Assembly: GCA_041821265.1 (NCBI GenBank)
Contig: JBGUEQ010000018.1
Location: forward strand, 1-64,000
Direction: 5' to 3'
Source: Lachnotalea sp041821265
Lineage (GTDB): Bacteria; Bacillota; Clostridia; Lachnospirales; Lachnospiraceae
DNA length: 64,000 nucleotides
Shown: positions 34,087 through 41,641 of the stretch, piece by piece
How positions within the stretch are numbered: the stretch's first letter is position 1
How the letters are laid out: each line of letters begins with the position of its first letter
The notes under the pieces: generated by a model
Database searches by the model: none
The model's input: the letters and a program-made list of their open reading frames with translations, nothing else
What the model was told of the DNA's origin: nothing
Translations under genes and position numbers: made by a program

Positions 34087-34521
34087 ATGATAAAAAGAAG
34101 AATGAAAACCACAGCTATTTTATTTTTAATGTCTTTGATACTTACGATTACAATACTACCTAATAATGTTAATGCCGCAACAACTCGCACTAATCAAAGT
34201 GCTACTGCTGATTACGATAAAGGAGATCTTAGTGCTACTGGTATAGAAATGGAAATTGGTTATTGTGCGGTGCATTATAAAAATGGCAATCCACTTAATC
34301 CGGTTATACCGTTTGGTACATATCTTTATATAGATAATATAAGCAGCGGACAGGGGAAAAATATGGATATTATTGAGACTTCTGCTGGGGAAGTTTCGGT
34401 TTGGAGAGTTGAAGATACGGGTTCTGGCTCTGGAAAAACAACATATTGGGTAGATTTTTTCCTGGAAGACTATAATGATGCAGTAAATTTTGGTACAGGA
34501 ACTGTAACATATCATTATTAA
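34087..34521 (+). CDS. Secreted 3D-domain-like protein (cargo)
   Basis: A 144-residue exported protein. Signal peptide TAILFLMSLILTITILPNNV ends near NAA (about 30). The mature part resembles the 3D domain, a double-psi barrel of cell-wall-acting proteins: NPVIPFGTYLYID, then VWRVEDTGSGSGKTTYWVDFF with the conserved Asp residues, and DAVNFGTGTVTYHY at the end. 3D domains act in peptidoglycan turnover (MltA/Rpf-like). AAGGAG overlapping the previous stop sets the start at 34087. Family membership is judged by pattern only. Confidence 0.68.
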   Translation: MIKRRMKTTAILFLMSLILTITILPNNVNAATTRTNQSATADYDKGDLSATGIEMEIGYCAVHYKNGNPLNPVIPFGTYLYIDNISSGQGKNMDIIETSAGEVSVWRVEDTGSGSGKTTYWVDFFLEDYNDAVNFGTGTVTYHY

Positions 34522-34533
34522 TAATTTCTACAT

Positions 34534-34576
34534 AAAAAAATCATACGGACAAGCATCGCTTGTTAGTATGATTTTT
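34534..34576. terminator. Bidirectional terminator
   Basis: AAAAAATCATAC...GTATGATTTTTT with inner ACAAGC/GCTTGT, between the convergent 3D-domain and DUF3888-like genes. Confidence 0.85.
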
Positions 34577-34580
34577 TGTT

Positions 34581-35036
34581 TTATTGAGGTAAGGGTTTAA
34601 TAACAATATCTTCATATCTCGATGGTAGTGGATATGTTTTTTTATGTTCATATGAATCTAAGCTGATATCACCAGTAGAACTTACAGTATAGGTGATTTC
34701 ATCATATCCGACGGGTGTGTGTGATCCTATTTGTGGAGTAACACCAAATTTTATTAAAGTAGCATTGTTACGTAAACTTTGCATTTCAATAATATCTACA
34801 TAATATGGGAATAATTTTACGCCATTAGAGAGATATTCTAAATAATAATCATCAAGTGCTTTGCCCATTGGTTGTAGAAAAAGTGAAATAATCAAATGGT
34901 CCTTAACATCCTGATTTTCAACCGTACTTGTTTGAAATGTTTGCTGTTTTAAATTTTTGTCAGAAAAAAAAGATAATAAAACTGCCATCATTAAAATGAT
35001 AATGATTAATTGAAGTACAAGATAGTGTTTTTTCAT
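34581..35036 (-). CDS. DUF3888-like exported protein (cargo)
   Basis: A 151-residue protein with an N-terminal hydrophobic segment (VLQLIIIILMMAVLLSFF). The body (LIISLFLQPMGKALDDYYLEYLS, GSHTPVGYDEITYTVSSTGD) resembles DUF3888 proteins of Bacillus and Clostridium, of unknown function. GGAG stands 9 bases before the ATG. It lies inside the Tn554-type element, convergent with the other two cargo genes. Confidence 0.6.
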   Translation of the reverse strand: MKKHYLVLQLIIIILMMAVLLSFFSDKNLKQQTFQTSTVENQDVKDHLIISLFLQPMGKALDDYYLEYLSNGVKLFPYYVDIIEMQSLRNNATLIKFGVTPQIGSHTPVGYDEITYTVSSTGDISLDSYEHKKTYPLPSRYEDIVIKPLPQ

Positions 35037-35185
35037 TGATTGAAGCTCCGTACTTTTTATAATATATATATACTAATTGTTTAAGTAAAATATGATATAT
35101 TATACTGTATAATATATTATTACTAAAGCTCTAAAAATATTATCTGCCCTGATTCCAGCTCCAACAGTTTCACAAAGCTATAAAG

Positions 35186-35293
35186 TTACTTGGTGTTCTC
35201 ATAATTAACAGATAAATTCTCTTTACTAATACCACCTGCTATAGGTTAGATTGGACTATCTATAAAACAACCTCTTATAACAGCTTCTTTTCC
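35186..35293 (-). pseudogene. Relic of a second Y-family polymerase C-terminus
   Basis: Minus-strand codons read GKEAVIRGCFIDSPI, stop, PIAGGISKENLSV. They align with the C-terminus of the split polymerase (GEEAVFRAAYINARI, RPLNGGISKEK). Only about 35 codons remain, with one in-frame stop. It lies inside the transposon downstream of tnpC. Confidence 0.75.
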
Positions 35294-35457
35294 ATGTCAA
35301 CACGTAAAACAAGCTGGCCATAATCATTTTTCCAAACCCAATATCATAGGTTGAATCCACAAATTGTTTTGTGATACATTCATATATTTCAACACATACT
35401 TCATCATCTGGATCGAGCTGCGCTAAAAAATCATAAATATTTATTTTGCATTTTATA
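35256..35457 (-). pseudogene. Unidentified ORF fragment next to the polymerase relic
   Basis: An open frame without a start codon encodes KINIYDFLAQLDPDDEV, then CVEIYECITKQFVDSTYDIG, and ends after the junction with the polymerase relic. It looks like the tail or middle of a protein gene fused to the relic by deletion. I cannot assign a family. The rest of 35037-35540 is non-coding. Confidence 0.45.
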
Positions 35458-35540
35458 CCCCTTTTCTATAATCGCCTTTTGATTGTATAGCGGATATTTA
35501 CAGTGGTTAAAGTACTAAGTACTAATTATTAAACATTTTA

Positions 35541-35912
35541 TTAATCGTTTTCATAATAAGTTTGTCCATATTTTCTTTTTAAAATATCTTTCAATCTTGT
35601 AACTTCGGCTTCTAATTCTTTGATACGCTTATTTTTTGCGGCCAATAGAATATCTTTACCATTGTCAGTTACTCTTGATTTAATTGTCTTATTTTTCTTC
35701 ATTTGTCTTAATGAATCTATTGTATCAAAATGATTGTTATATAAGTAACGTTTTGATACGGAGGCCCTTTTCGACAAGCTGTTAAAATTTATTTCAGCAT
35801 GTTCGGCTACCATTTCATATATTGCTGACTCCACCCGGTTATTGCACCTTGATTTTTTTTCTTCACGAAATTTTTCTATACCTGTAGTGTTACGTTTATT
35901 GCTGTCATTCAT
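35541..35912 (-). CDS. tnpC: Tn554-type transposition regulator TnpC
   Basis: A 123-residue DUF6262/TnpC-like protein: a helix-turn-helix-like segment (INFNSLSKRASVSKRYLYNN) and a C-terminal coiled coil (AAKNKRIKELEAEVTRLKDIL). In Tn554, TnpC influences transposition efficiency and orientation. ATG at 35912 follows AGGTG; an in-frame GTG at 35933 overlapping tnpB is less likely. It is third gene of tnpABC. Confidence 0.85.
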   Translation of the reverse strand: MNDSNKRNTTGIEKFREEKKSRCNNRVESAIYEMVAEHAEINFNSLSKRASVSKRYLYNNHFDTIDSLRQMKKNKTIKSRVTDNGKDILLAAKNKRIKELEAEVTRLKDILKRKYGQTYYEND

Positions 35913-35919
35913 AATTTTT

Positions 35920-37851
35920 TCACCTGTACTCACGTCTTTCTTTCCCCGCTGGGTGGTGAGTTTTTCCTGTTTTCAATTCTCCCAAGATTTTCTCGTATCT
36001 ATGTAGAAGGGCCTCATTTTTTTCTACCCATATACTTCGACCAAGTTCTTTGCCTCTTTTTATCATTTCTTTCAGTTCACATATTTCCTGTTCATACTGT
36101 GGTATAAAATCCACCGAAGTACATAAATTTGTGCAATCGAGACAGGGGTTCAGCTGCATAGTACATGCAACTTTATGTGGTTTCATGCAATAGCCTAATG
36201 GCATGCGTACTGCATCAAGATTTTGCCGAATATATTCCCATTCAATAAGATCTTCATCAAGTTCATTATCAAAGTCTAATTTTTTTAGTGTTCCTTCTGG
36301 TTGAAGCTTAAAAACGCCTTCCTGCATGACCTTTTCCCATGACTTACGCATCGTTTCATCAAGGATTTTTGCATAGCGCATAGTCATCTCCGGAGAAACG
36401 TGTGCAAGCCATTTTGGGACATGTAAAATATTCATTCCACCATTTATCAACTCTACCCCTTTTGTGTGTCTAAAGGCATGATTTTTGAAATGAAATATTT
36501 CTCCACTATCATCTGTAATATTGAATTTAGGTGCGTTAGAGTTTAAGACATCTCTTACAGAACCACTTGTATAGCATAGGCCCTTTCTTTTTCCTGTCAG
36601 AATAGGAAATAATAATTTATTGGGATTATTTTCTTCATTGCTTTTTTTTCTTGTTTCTTCAATTATCTGTTTCACAACATTAGCGACAGTATCATCAATT
36701 GGCACTCTGTGACCTAATATATAAGTTTTAGAAATATCTCCACAAAGATACCATCCACTTTCTGATTTTTCGAGGCAAGTATCATATTTTAATGACATAA
36801 CATCGGATATACGCCATCCGCTTGCTCGAAGCAATATGATTACAGGAATGTACTTTCTAGGGGATATTTCATCTAAATGATCCTCTAATTGCTGTAGTAC
36901 CCCAGCAGGAATGTATTTAATGGTTCCGTCCCAATGCTGAGGGATTTTAGGCATATCTTCAGGAAATATGAGTTTTTCATAAAACATAGTTGGAGCTTCT
37001 GGATATTCAGCTACTTGTGAATAGGCTAAGAATTGGCGAATGATAATTAAGTATTTTAATCTTCCCGAAGGTCCTGGATTTTGAGTTAACAGGTCGTGAA
37101 TAAATCCTTCCATATGTCTTCGTTTTAAGTTGTTAATTTCTTGCCACTTGGGCTCTACTCTGTTTATATACCGAAAGAAATATTTAAATGCTCGAACCTC
37201 GTGACCACAATGTGCCAGTCCAAACCTAACTATCTGCTTCTTTTCATATCTTTTGACCATTTCTCTAAACACAGCAGGAATTTCGGTAAAGTTAAGCTTA
37301 TATGTTGATGAAGTTTCGGTTCTCTTTGCACCTGGAATTCTTCTAAAATCCCAAATATCTTTTTCTATCTCATCCCTTGTATCATAAAGATTTAAGAAAA
37401 ACCTATATGGTTCACGAAGCATAGCAGGATAAAGGTTATAATTAACCTTTCCATTAGTATGACCTACACCAGATTCTACTAAGAAATCATTCCATTTTTT
37501 ACAGGCTTCTTCAATGGGAAGTTCGGAAAAACTCTCTAAGGTTGGATAATTTTGAAATAGAAAAGTCCCCATTTTCATTAGCGTCCCAGCATAGGATAGT
37601 AGTGTCTGTACGCTTGTTACTGAATTTTCTATACGATATGCAAAAAAATATTTCAATTCTTCTCTCAGTGGAAGAGGTATGAATTCAAAATGTATATACC
37701 TCACAGTGTGGACATGTAACGGGACATTATCATACTTCTGAAAAACAGGATTTTTTCTATCCCACAAATCGCATTTCCAATATGGATCGACATCTTGAAA
37801 TAGCATAGGTTGGTTTTCGTTGTATTTAATAAAACTGATTAGTTGGCTCAT
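35920..37851 (-). CDS. tnpB: Tn554-type site-specific recombinase TnpB
   Basis: A 643-residue tyrosine recombinase, a subunit of the Tn554 transposase set. The N-terminal 330 residues are a long core-binding region. The catalytic domain shows Arg in LRASGWRISDVMSL, HAFRHTKG (His-x2-Arg), LAHVSPEMTMRYAKI (second His and the nucleophile Tyr). A Cys-rich tail (CTMQLNPCLDCTNLC) follows, as in Tn554 TnpB proteins. It overlaps tnpA by 26 bases, so translation is coupled. All catalytic residues are present, so it appears functional. Confidence 0.93.
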   Translation of the reverse strand: MSQLISFIKYNENQPMLFQDVDPYWKCDLWDRKNPVFQKYDNVPLHVHTVRYIHFEFIPLPLREELKYFFAYRIENSVTSVQTLLSYAGTLMKMGTFLFQNYPTLESFSELPIEEACKKWNDFLVESGVGHTNGKVNYNLYPAMLREPYRFFLNLYDTRDEIEKDIWDFRRIPGAKRTETSSTYKLNFTEIPAVFREMVKRYEKKQIVRFGLAHCGHEVRAFKYFFRYINRVEPKWQEINNLKRRHMEGFIHDLLTQNPGPSGRLKYLIIIRQFLAYSQVAEYPEAPTMFYEKLIFPEDMPKIPQHWDGTIKYIPAGVLQQLEDHLDEISPRKYIPVIILLRASGWRISDVMSLKYDTCLEKSESGWYLCGDISKTYILGHRVPIDDTVANVVKQIIEETRKKSNEENNPNKLLFPILTGKRKGLCYTSGSVRDVLNSNAPKFNITDDSGEIFHFKNHAFRHTKGVELINGGMNILHVPKWLAHVSPEMTMRYAKILDETMRKSWEKVMQEGVFKLQPEGTLKKLDFDNELDEDLIEWEYIRQNLDAVRMPLGYCMKPHKVACTMQLNPCLDCTNLCTSVDFIPQYEQEICELKEMIKRGKELGRSIWVEKNEALLHRYEKILGELKTGKTHHPAGKERREYR

Positions 37852-38962
37852 TTTTATTTCCTCTTAGTTTAAATAAATTCTCTGTCATTTTCCAAGCTTC
37901 ACGCAGTTCTTCATCTGTTGGATGGGAATAAAGCTGCATTGGTGTTTGTACATTCGACCATCCGCCACGTAATCTAATCTGCTCAAAGCCCCATCCATTA
38001 CGCCTTAGCATATCGAAATGTGTGTGTCTGAATAAGTGCGGTGTTACAAAGATGCTTGTTTCTTTTCTTAGCCTTCGGAAAAGAGCATTAACAGTATCGT
38101 ATTCCATTGGAAAACCCTTTCTTTTTCCTAAAAGCTTAACAAACACATAATTGGTATTTACCTCATCTGTATGAATTAATGATATATAATTAAGGAATTC
38201 ATTAATAAGATTAGCAGAAACATCAATTTTTCTTAAACTATATACGTTTTTTATCTCAGAACCATTTTCTGTATTTGTTCTATCATTGATTTCTATCTTT
38301 CTACTTTCTATTTCAATATCTTCTAGCCATAAAGAGAGGCATTCACCAACCCGAAAACCTGTCTCCCATAAAAGCAGTATTAAAAATCTGTCGCGAGGAT
38401 TATTACAAGCTTTCAATAGATTTTCTACCATTTGTATATCCAATACCTTTTGATGCTTTTTAGACTCTTTTAATAAAAATATACTTTTTTTCAACTTCAT
38501 TCCTCTATGGATATGATACAGAAATCCCTTGTATGGAATTGATGTTCTCGTCGCTTCATAAACAGTATCTTTTCTCACATTTCCCAAATAGGAATTTGAT
38601 TTATATAGGTAATTATAAAAATTAACTACAGTAGCTACATATGTATTAATAGTTGCTGGCATTCGCAAAGGTTTAATCCTATTAATGGGAATTATTTTGC
38701 CATTATCAAAAGGGTTCTGTAACCATCGCATGTAACCAGGAATATCATCCAAGATTACATCCGTATATAACTTTTCTTTGTGAATGAGATAATCAAAAAA
38801 ACTCTTTAAGTGGTAGCAATATGCGCGCAATGAATTTCTACTTTTACCAGCATGGTCCTTAAATTTAAGAAATTTCATGACCGGTTCTACGGGGTTACCG
38901 TATTCATCAATCAGTAGATAGCGGATTTCGTTATTAGGCGTAATGATAGTTTCAACTTTCAT
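37826..38962 (-). CDS. tnpA: Tn554-type site-specific recombinase TnpA
   Basis: A 378-residue tyrosine recombinase. A SAM-like N-terminal domain (30-150) is followed by the catalytic domain: Arg in LLWETGFRVGECLSLW, TPHLFRHTHFD, GGWSNVQTPMQLYSHP with the Tyr. AAAGG 6 bases before ATG 38962 favours that start over 38968. It is first of the overlapping tnpABC operon. The SOS-type promoter of the interrupted polymerase (39158-39186) points straight into it with about 120 bases of element between junction and start codon. Confidence 0.93.
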   Translation of the reverse strand: MKVETIITPNNEIRYLLIDEYGNPVEPVMKFLKFKDHAGKSRNSLRAYCYHLKSFFDYLIHKEKLYTDVILDDIPGYMRWLQNPFDNGKIIPINRIKPLRMPATINTYVATVVNFYNYLYKSNSYLGNVRKDTVYEATRTSIPYKGFLYHIHRGMKLKKSIFLLKESKKHQKVLDIQMVENLLKACNNPRDRFLILLLWETGFRVGECLSLWLEDIEIESRKIEINDRTNTENGSEIKNVYSLRKIDVSANLINEFLNYISLIHTDEVNTNYVFVKLLGKRKGFPMEYDTVNALFRRLRKETSIFVTPHLFRHTHFDMLRRNGWGFEQIRLRGGWSNVQTPMQLYSHPTDEELREAWKMTENLFKLRGNKNEPTNQFY

Positions 38963-38974
38963 AGGCATCCTTTC

Positions 38975-39056
38975 TCTGTGTTTACTTTGTAGTCACAACA
39001 TAGAATCAAGTTAGTTTACCATTAAAATAGCATACTTTTTTAGTCTGTGTTTACTT
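38975..39056. repeat. Subterminal direct repeats of the transposon
   Basis: TCTGTGTTTACTT occurs at 38975-38987 and 39044-39056, between the element end and tnpA. Candidate accessory binding sites for the recombinases. Confidence 0.55.
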
Positions 39057-39088
39057 AGTATACCATAAAAGTTGTAGCTCCAGATAAA

Positions 39089-39139
39089 ACTTAAAAAGGC
39101 TGAATTCACATCTACATGAAAAATGATTTTTTCCACCAT
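39089..39139 (-). pseudogene. Y-family DNA polymerase, first 17 codons (split by transposon)
   Basis: Reads MVEKIIFHVDVNSAFLS, the N-terminus of UvrX/ImuB-type Y-family polymerases including the first metal-binding Asp (HVDVNSAF). AGAGGTGG lies before it, with ATG 39139 or GTG 39136 as start. The next host codon (TGG, as in SWEA) is at 32335, across the Tn554-type element. Too short for standard ORF calling, but it fixes the transposon boundary. Confidence 0.9.
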
Positions 39140-39157
39140 TACCACCTCTTACTTCCC

Positions 39158-39186
39158 ATAATACCAAACATATGTTCGTATGTAAA
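39158..39186 (-). promoter_or_regulatory. SOS-regulated promoter with LexA box
   Basis: Minus-strand TTTACA (39181-39186), 17-base spacer, TATTAT (39158-39163). CGAACATATGTTTG (39165-39178) fills the spacer and fits the Gram-positive SOS box CGAACRNRYGTTYG at every position. LexA bound here would block the promoter until DNA damage. Confidence 0.88.
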
Positions 39187-39235
39187 GTGGAAAAATAATC
39201 AATGGGAAATGACAACAAAGTGATGGTCGAATAAC

Positions 39236-39372
39236 AATGTGTCTTCTTGCAGATACTCACGCGACTGGATGGATTTCGTAGCAATAAACTTTTCTCCATG
39301 TCGTGGGCTTTTGGGCACGTAATTCCTTTCTTTAACAGGGAAGTTTGTCGAACTTTCCTAATTAAAAGCGGA
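39236..39372 (+). repeat. Dispersed repeat A with hairpin, copy 3 (diverged)
   Basis: Follows the order of 21123-21269: CGTAGCAATAAACTT core, then GGGCACGTAATTCC and a decayed hairpin around AACAGGGAAGTTTG / AACTTTCCTAATT. It fills most of the gap between the SOS promoter and the SRAP gene. The 124-codon open frame over it is a shadow. Confidence 0.7.
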
Positions 39373-39424
39373 TAATAATAGCCGCATGAATGGCTTATTC
39401 CATTCATACGACCTTGTATTCTCA

Positions 39425-40003
39425 CTAAAACTCCAACCTCATTTGTTGCATTTCCGTTTTACTATCCAGTAGCGGTGGTACTTCATTTAAAATATAGTTT
39501 GTTTCTTTGTTTTCCATTAACCAAGGCTTGATCCATTCGTTTCTTAACACCACTGGCATCCTCGGATGAACTTTTTCCATCGATTGATTTGCCTTGGTTG
39601 TTAAAATCACGAATCTATTTTCTTCATCATATAATCCAGCTAAATACATCACCGTTTCGTTTTTATTATAAAATTTAAATTTATTTCTTGACTCATCCCA
39701 CTCATAGAACCCTTTTGCAGGAATAATACATCTCCTTGCCCCTAAGCAGTCCCGAAATGCTTTTTTCTCTGATACCGTTTCCGCTCTTGCATTAATAATC
39801 AAACCATTACTATAATAATTTTTTAAACCCCAGGATAACAATTCTAGTGACACTATTGTATTGTGTGCAATTAGAACAGGCGCCTTAGCCGATGGCACCA
39901 CATCCCCTACATACTTAGCAAGATTCATTTTTCGATCCAGATTAGCAACAATTTTTTGAAGCTCTACCGCTGTTTCTTCATCAATATAATATCGACCACA
40001 CAA
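39425..40003 (-). CDS. SRAP-family protein (YedK/HMCES type)
   Basis: A 192-residue SOS-response-associated peptidase, which crosslinks to abasic sites in single-stranded DNA to protect them. The protein must begin Met-Cys-Gly-Arg. Taking the TTG at 40003 as start gives MCGRYYIDEE with catalytic Cys2; AGGTG lies 7 bases upstream. Other active-site parts: INARAET (Asn), GFYEWD (Glu), VHPRMPVVL (His). An in-frame GTG at 40012 would bury the Cys at position 5 and is rejected. Its nearness to an SOS-regulated polymerase fits a DNA-damage theme. Confidence 0.92.
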   Translation of the reverse strand: MCGRYYIDEETAVELQKIVANLDRKMNLAKYVGDVVPSAKAPVLIAHNTIVSLELLSWGLKNYYSNGLIINARAETVSEKKAFRDCLGARRCIIPAKGFYEWDESRNKFKFYNKNETVMYLAGLYDEENRFVILTTKANQSMEKVHPRMPVVLRNEWIKPWLMENKETNYILNEVPPLLDSKTEMQQMRLEF

Positions 40004-40080
40004 TTCTATCACCTATCCTTCCTATCTATCAGTAGATTGCCCTTCTTCCTTTATAACTATTATAATACATATAATAAAGG

Positions 40081-40125
40081 TCAACTATTCAGTACCTTCA
40101 TAGTTACCGCTACGCGATGCACACG
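40081..40125 (+). repeat. Truncated MITE-like repeat B
   Basis: CAACTATTCAGTACC followed by TTCATAGTTACCGCTACGCGATGCAC matches the left third of the element at 10144-10276. The remainder is absent. Confidence 0.7.
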
Positions 40126-40141
40126 CAAGCAATTATTTGTC

Positions 40142-40939
40142 TTACTTTTTATATGTAACAATCATACGTTTTCCCAGTACTTTTCCCATCAAATAAAATA
40201 TGCTACCGACTGCTATTTGATGTGGCATCACTGGTACATTTGAATCATATACTCTTTTTCTTCTGACTTCTTCTGTCCAATAAGCACCATCTTCTGTCTC
40301 ATACTTTGTTCCTGCTGTATAATAGATACTCATTCCACGAAATATATTATAAGGTATTAACAATCCCGTTGACTGCACATGTATCTTTTTCGACAAAACA
40401 TCTCTTCCAAATTTTGCAGCACATTTTTGAATCGACTCTTCTTGGCTTTGACTTGGTTCATAAACGTTCCAACTCATGCTACGAACACTTTTTATATAAC
40501 ATTTATTATATCCAATTCCTTTTAAAAACTCTACAATACTTTTTGCCGCTGCTTTACCACCAACGCCACCTACCGTTGTAATTACCAATGCTTTCTTAGT
40601 GAAAAATTGTGGCCTATGCATCATATAGGTAAGATGGTCCATGAAATTTTTCAGCAATCCCGTTTCTCTCATAAAGAATGTAGTGGAGGCTACAATAAGA
40701 CCGTCCGCTTTCTCCATTGCATCGATAATTGGTATCATTCTATTACTATGTGGACACACTTCATATCCTAACCGAAAACAATTACTACAACCTGTACAAA
40801 ATGGCAAATTCAATTCCGCTAAATGTATTTCTTGAAACTGGAATTGCTCATCTGTTTTTTTCAATTGTTCCATAACCATTTTTACTACTTTCCAGGTATT
40901 CCCTTTGTGTGGACTTCCATTTATTACTAAGTATTGCAT
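40142..40939 (-). CDS. Flavodoxin-fold NAD(P)H-dependent oxidoreductase
   Basis: A 265-residue FMN protein: INGSPHKGNTWKVV (flavin-phosphate loop), CTGCSNCFRLGYEVCPH (Cys-rich loop of the iron-sulfur flavoprotein-like group), ADGLIVASTTFFMRETGLLKNFMDHLTY in two parts, and TTVGGVGG. The last 60 residues include a hydrophobic stretch (MPHQIAVGSIFYLMGKVLG). Electron acceptor unknown. Its start overlaps the TetR gene by 13 bases, so the regulator and enzyme form one unit, as in stress-response reductases. Confidence 0.85.
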   Translation of the reverse strand: MQYLVINGSPHKGNTWKVVKMVMEQLKKTDEQFQFQEIHLAELNLPFCTGCSNCFRLGYEVCPHSNRMIPIIDAMEKADGLIVASTTFFMRETGLLKNFMDHLTYMMHRPQFFTKKALVITTVGGVGGKAAAKSIVEFLKGIGYNKCYIKSVRSMSWNVYEPSQSQEESIQKCAAKFGRDVLSKKIHVQSTGLLIPYNIFRGMSIYYTAGTKYETEDGAYWTEEVRRKRVYDSNVPVMPHQIAVGSIFYLMGKVLGKRMIVTYKK

Positions 40940-41526
40940 ACTTCTCCTCCTATTATAATATCAATGATTTCTTCGATATAACAATCCCTTTGTTTTTTAT
41001 CATAAAAATCTACACCAATATTTTGCACTAGCACATCTTTTCTTAAAAAGGCTTCCTGTAAAATAGACAGTAAATAAAACGCCTTTTTCATATATTTCTT
41101 TGGATTTTGTCCACCTGACATACAATATGCAAATCCTAATGCGGTATCGATTGAATTATCTTTTTCTTTCGGATTTTTCATATCACCTAATATTGACACT
41201 TTTGATATTTGTTTATTCTCCATTAAAAAATCAGCAACCTGCATTGCTACATGTTTCGTCATGTCTATTGGTTTCATTCCATCACTTTTTTCAAGTTTAA
41301 ATGAATGAACGACACCTCCAATCATTGTTTGTACGCATATCTCAATCAACTTTTTCTTGGATTCAAAATAATGATTAATTAAGCCCACTCCCACATGTGC
41401 TCTTGCTGCAATACTCCTAATTGTAAGTAACTCTATATTTCCATCTGTCTCTTTCATAAGAAGAATCGTTTGTTCTATAATTAATTTCTTTGTATGATCC
41501 GCTTTACTATTATTATCTTTTATCAT
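40927..41526 (-). CDS. TetR/AcrR-family repressor
   Basis: A 199-residue regulator with an N-terminal helix-turn-helix (LTIRSIAARAHVGVGLINHYFESKKKLIEI, split as helices 2-4) and a divergent ligand domain. AAGGAG stands 8 bases before ATG 41526; an in-frame ATG at 41547 lies in the operator. It is followed by the overlapping oxidoreductase gene. A perfect inverted repeat at its own promoter indicates autoregulation. Confidence 0.88.
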   Translation of the reverse strand: MIKDNNSKADHTKKLIIEQTILLMKETDGNIELLTIRSIAARAHVGVGLINHYFESKKKLIEICVQTMIGGVVHSFKLEKSDGMKPIDMTKHVAMQVADFLMENKQISKVSILGDMKNPKEKDNSIDTALGFAYCMSGGQNPKKYMKKAFYLLSILQEAFLRKDVLVQNIGVDFYDKKQRDCYIEEIIDIIIGGEVCNT

Positions 41527-41539
41527 AAGATTCTCCTTT

Positions 41540-41587
41540 TTGAACATCGTTCAATTTTATAATATAAAAAATGCCACCCTTTGTCAA
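41540..41587 (-). promoter_or_regulatory. TetR operon promoter and operator
   Basis: Minus-strand TTGACA (41582-41587), 17-base spacer, TATTAT (41559-41564). The palindrome TTGAAC-ATC-GTTCAA (41540-41554) lies at the transcription start, a typical TetR operator position. Confidence 0.78.
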
Positions 41588-41641
41588 GTAGCATTTAAAT
41601 AAACTTATTAGAAAATTCAGCAAAAATTTAAATATAGGTTG

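Larger units (their letters stand above)
32341..39087 (-). mobile_element. Tn554-type transposon inserted in a Y-family polymerase gene
   Basis: 6747 bp bounded by inverted repeat TTATCTGGA (32341-32349) and TCCAGATAA (39079-39087). Host sequence resumes as AACT on both sides: left flank ends CCCAACTCA, right flank begins AAACTTAAAA. Removing the element with one copy of AACT rejoins codons 17 (AGT) and 18 (TGG) of the polymerase in frame. It encodes tnpA-tnpB-tnpC near the right end and carries a polymerase relic, a DUF3888-like gene and two secreted-protein genes. Subterminal direct repeats TCTGTGTTTACTT at 38975 and 39044 may bind TnpA. Confidence 0.87.

Noticed and set aside
39051..39425. 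124-codon open frame on the minus strand
   Set aside because: It runs across the SOS promoter, the split polymerase start (in another frame) and repeat A copy 3; no ribosome binding site and no protein-like composition.
41540..41554. TTGAACATCGTTCAA as an SOS box
   Set aside because: The half-sites GAAC and GTTC are separated by 3 bases, not 4. The position at a TetR gene start fits a TetR operator better.
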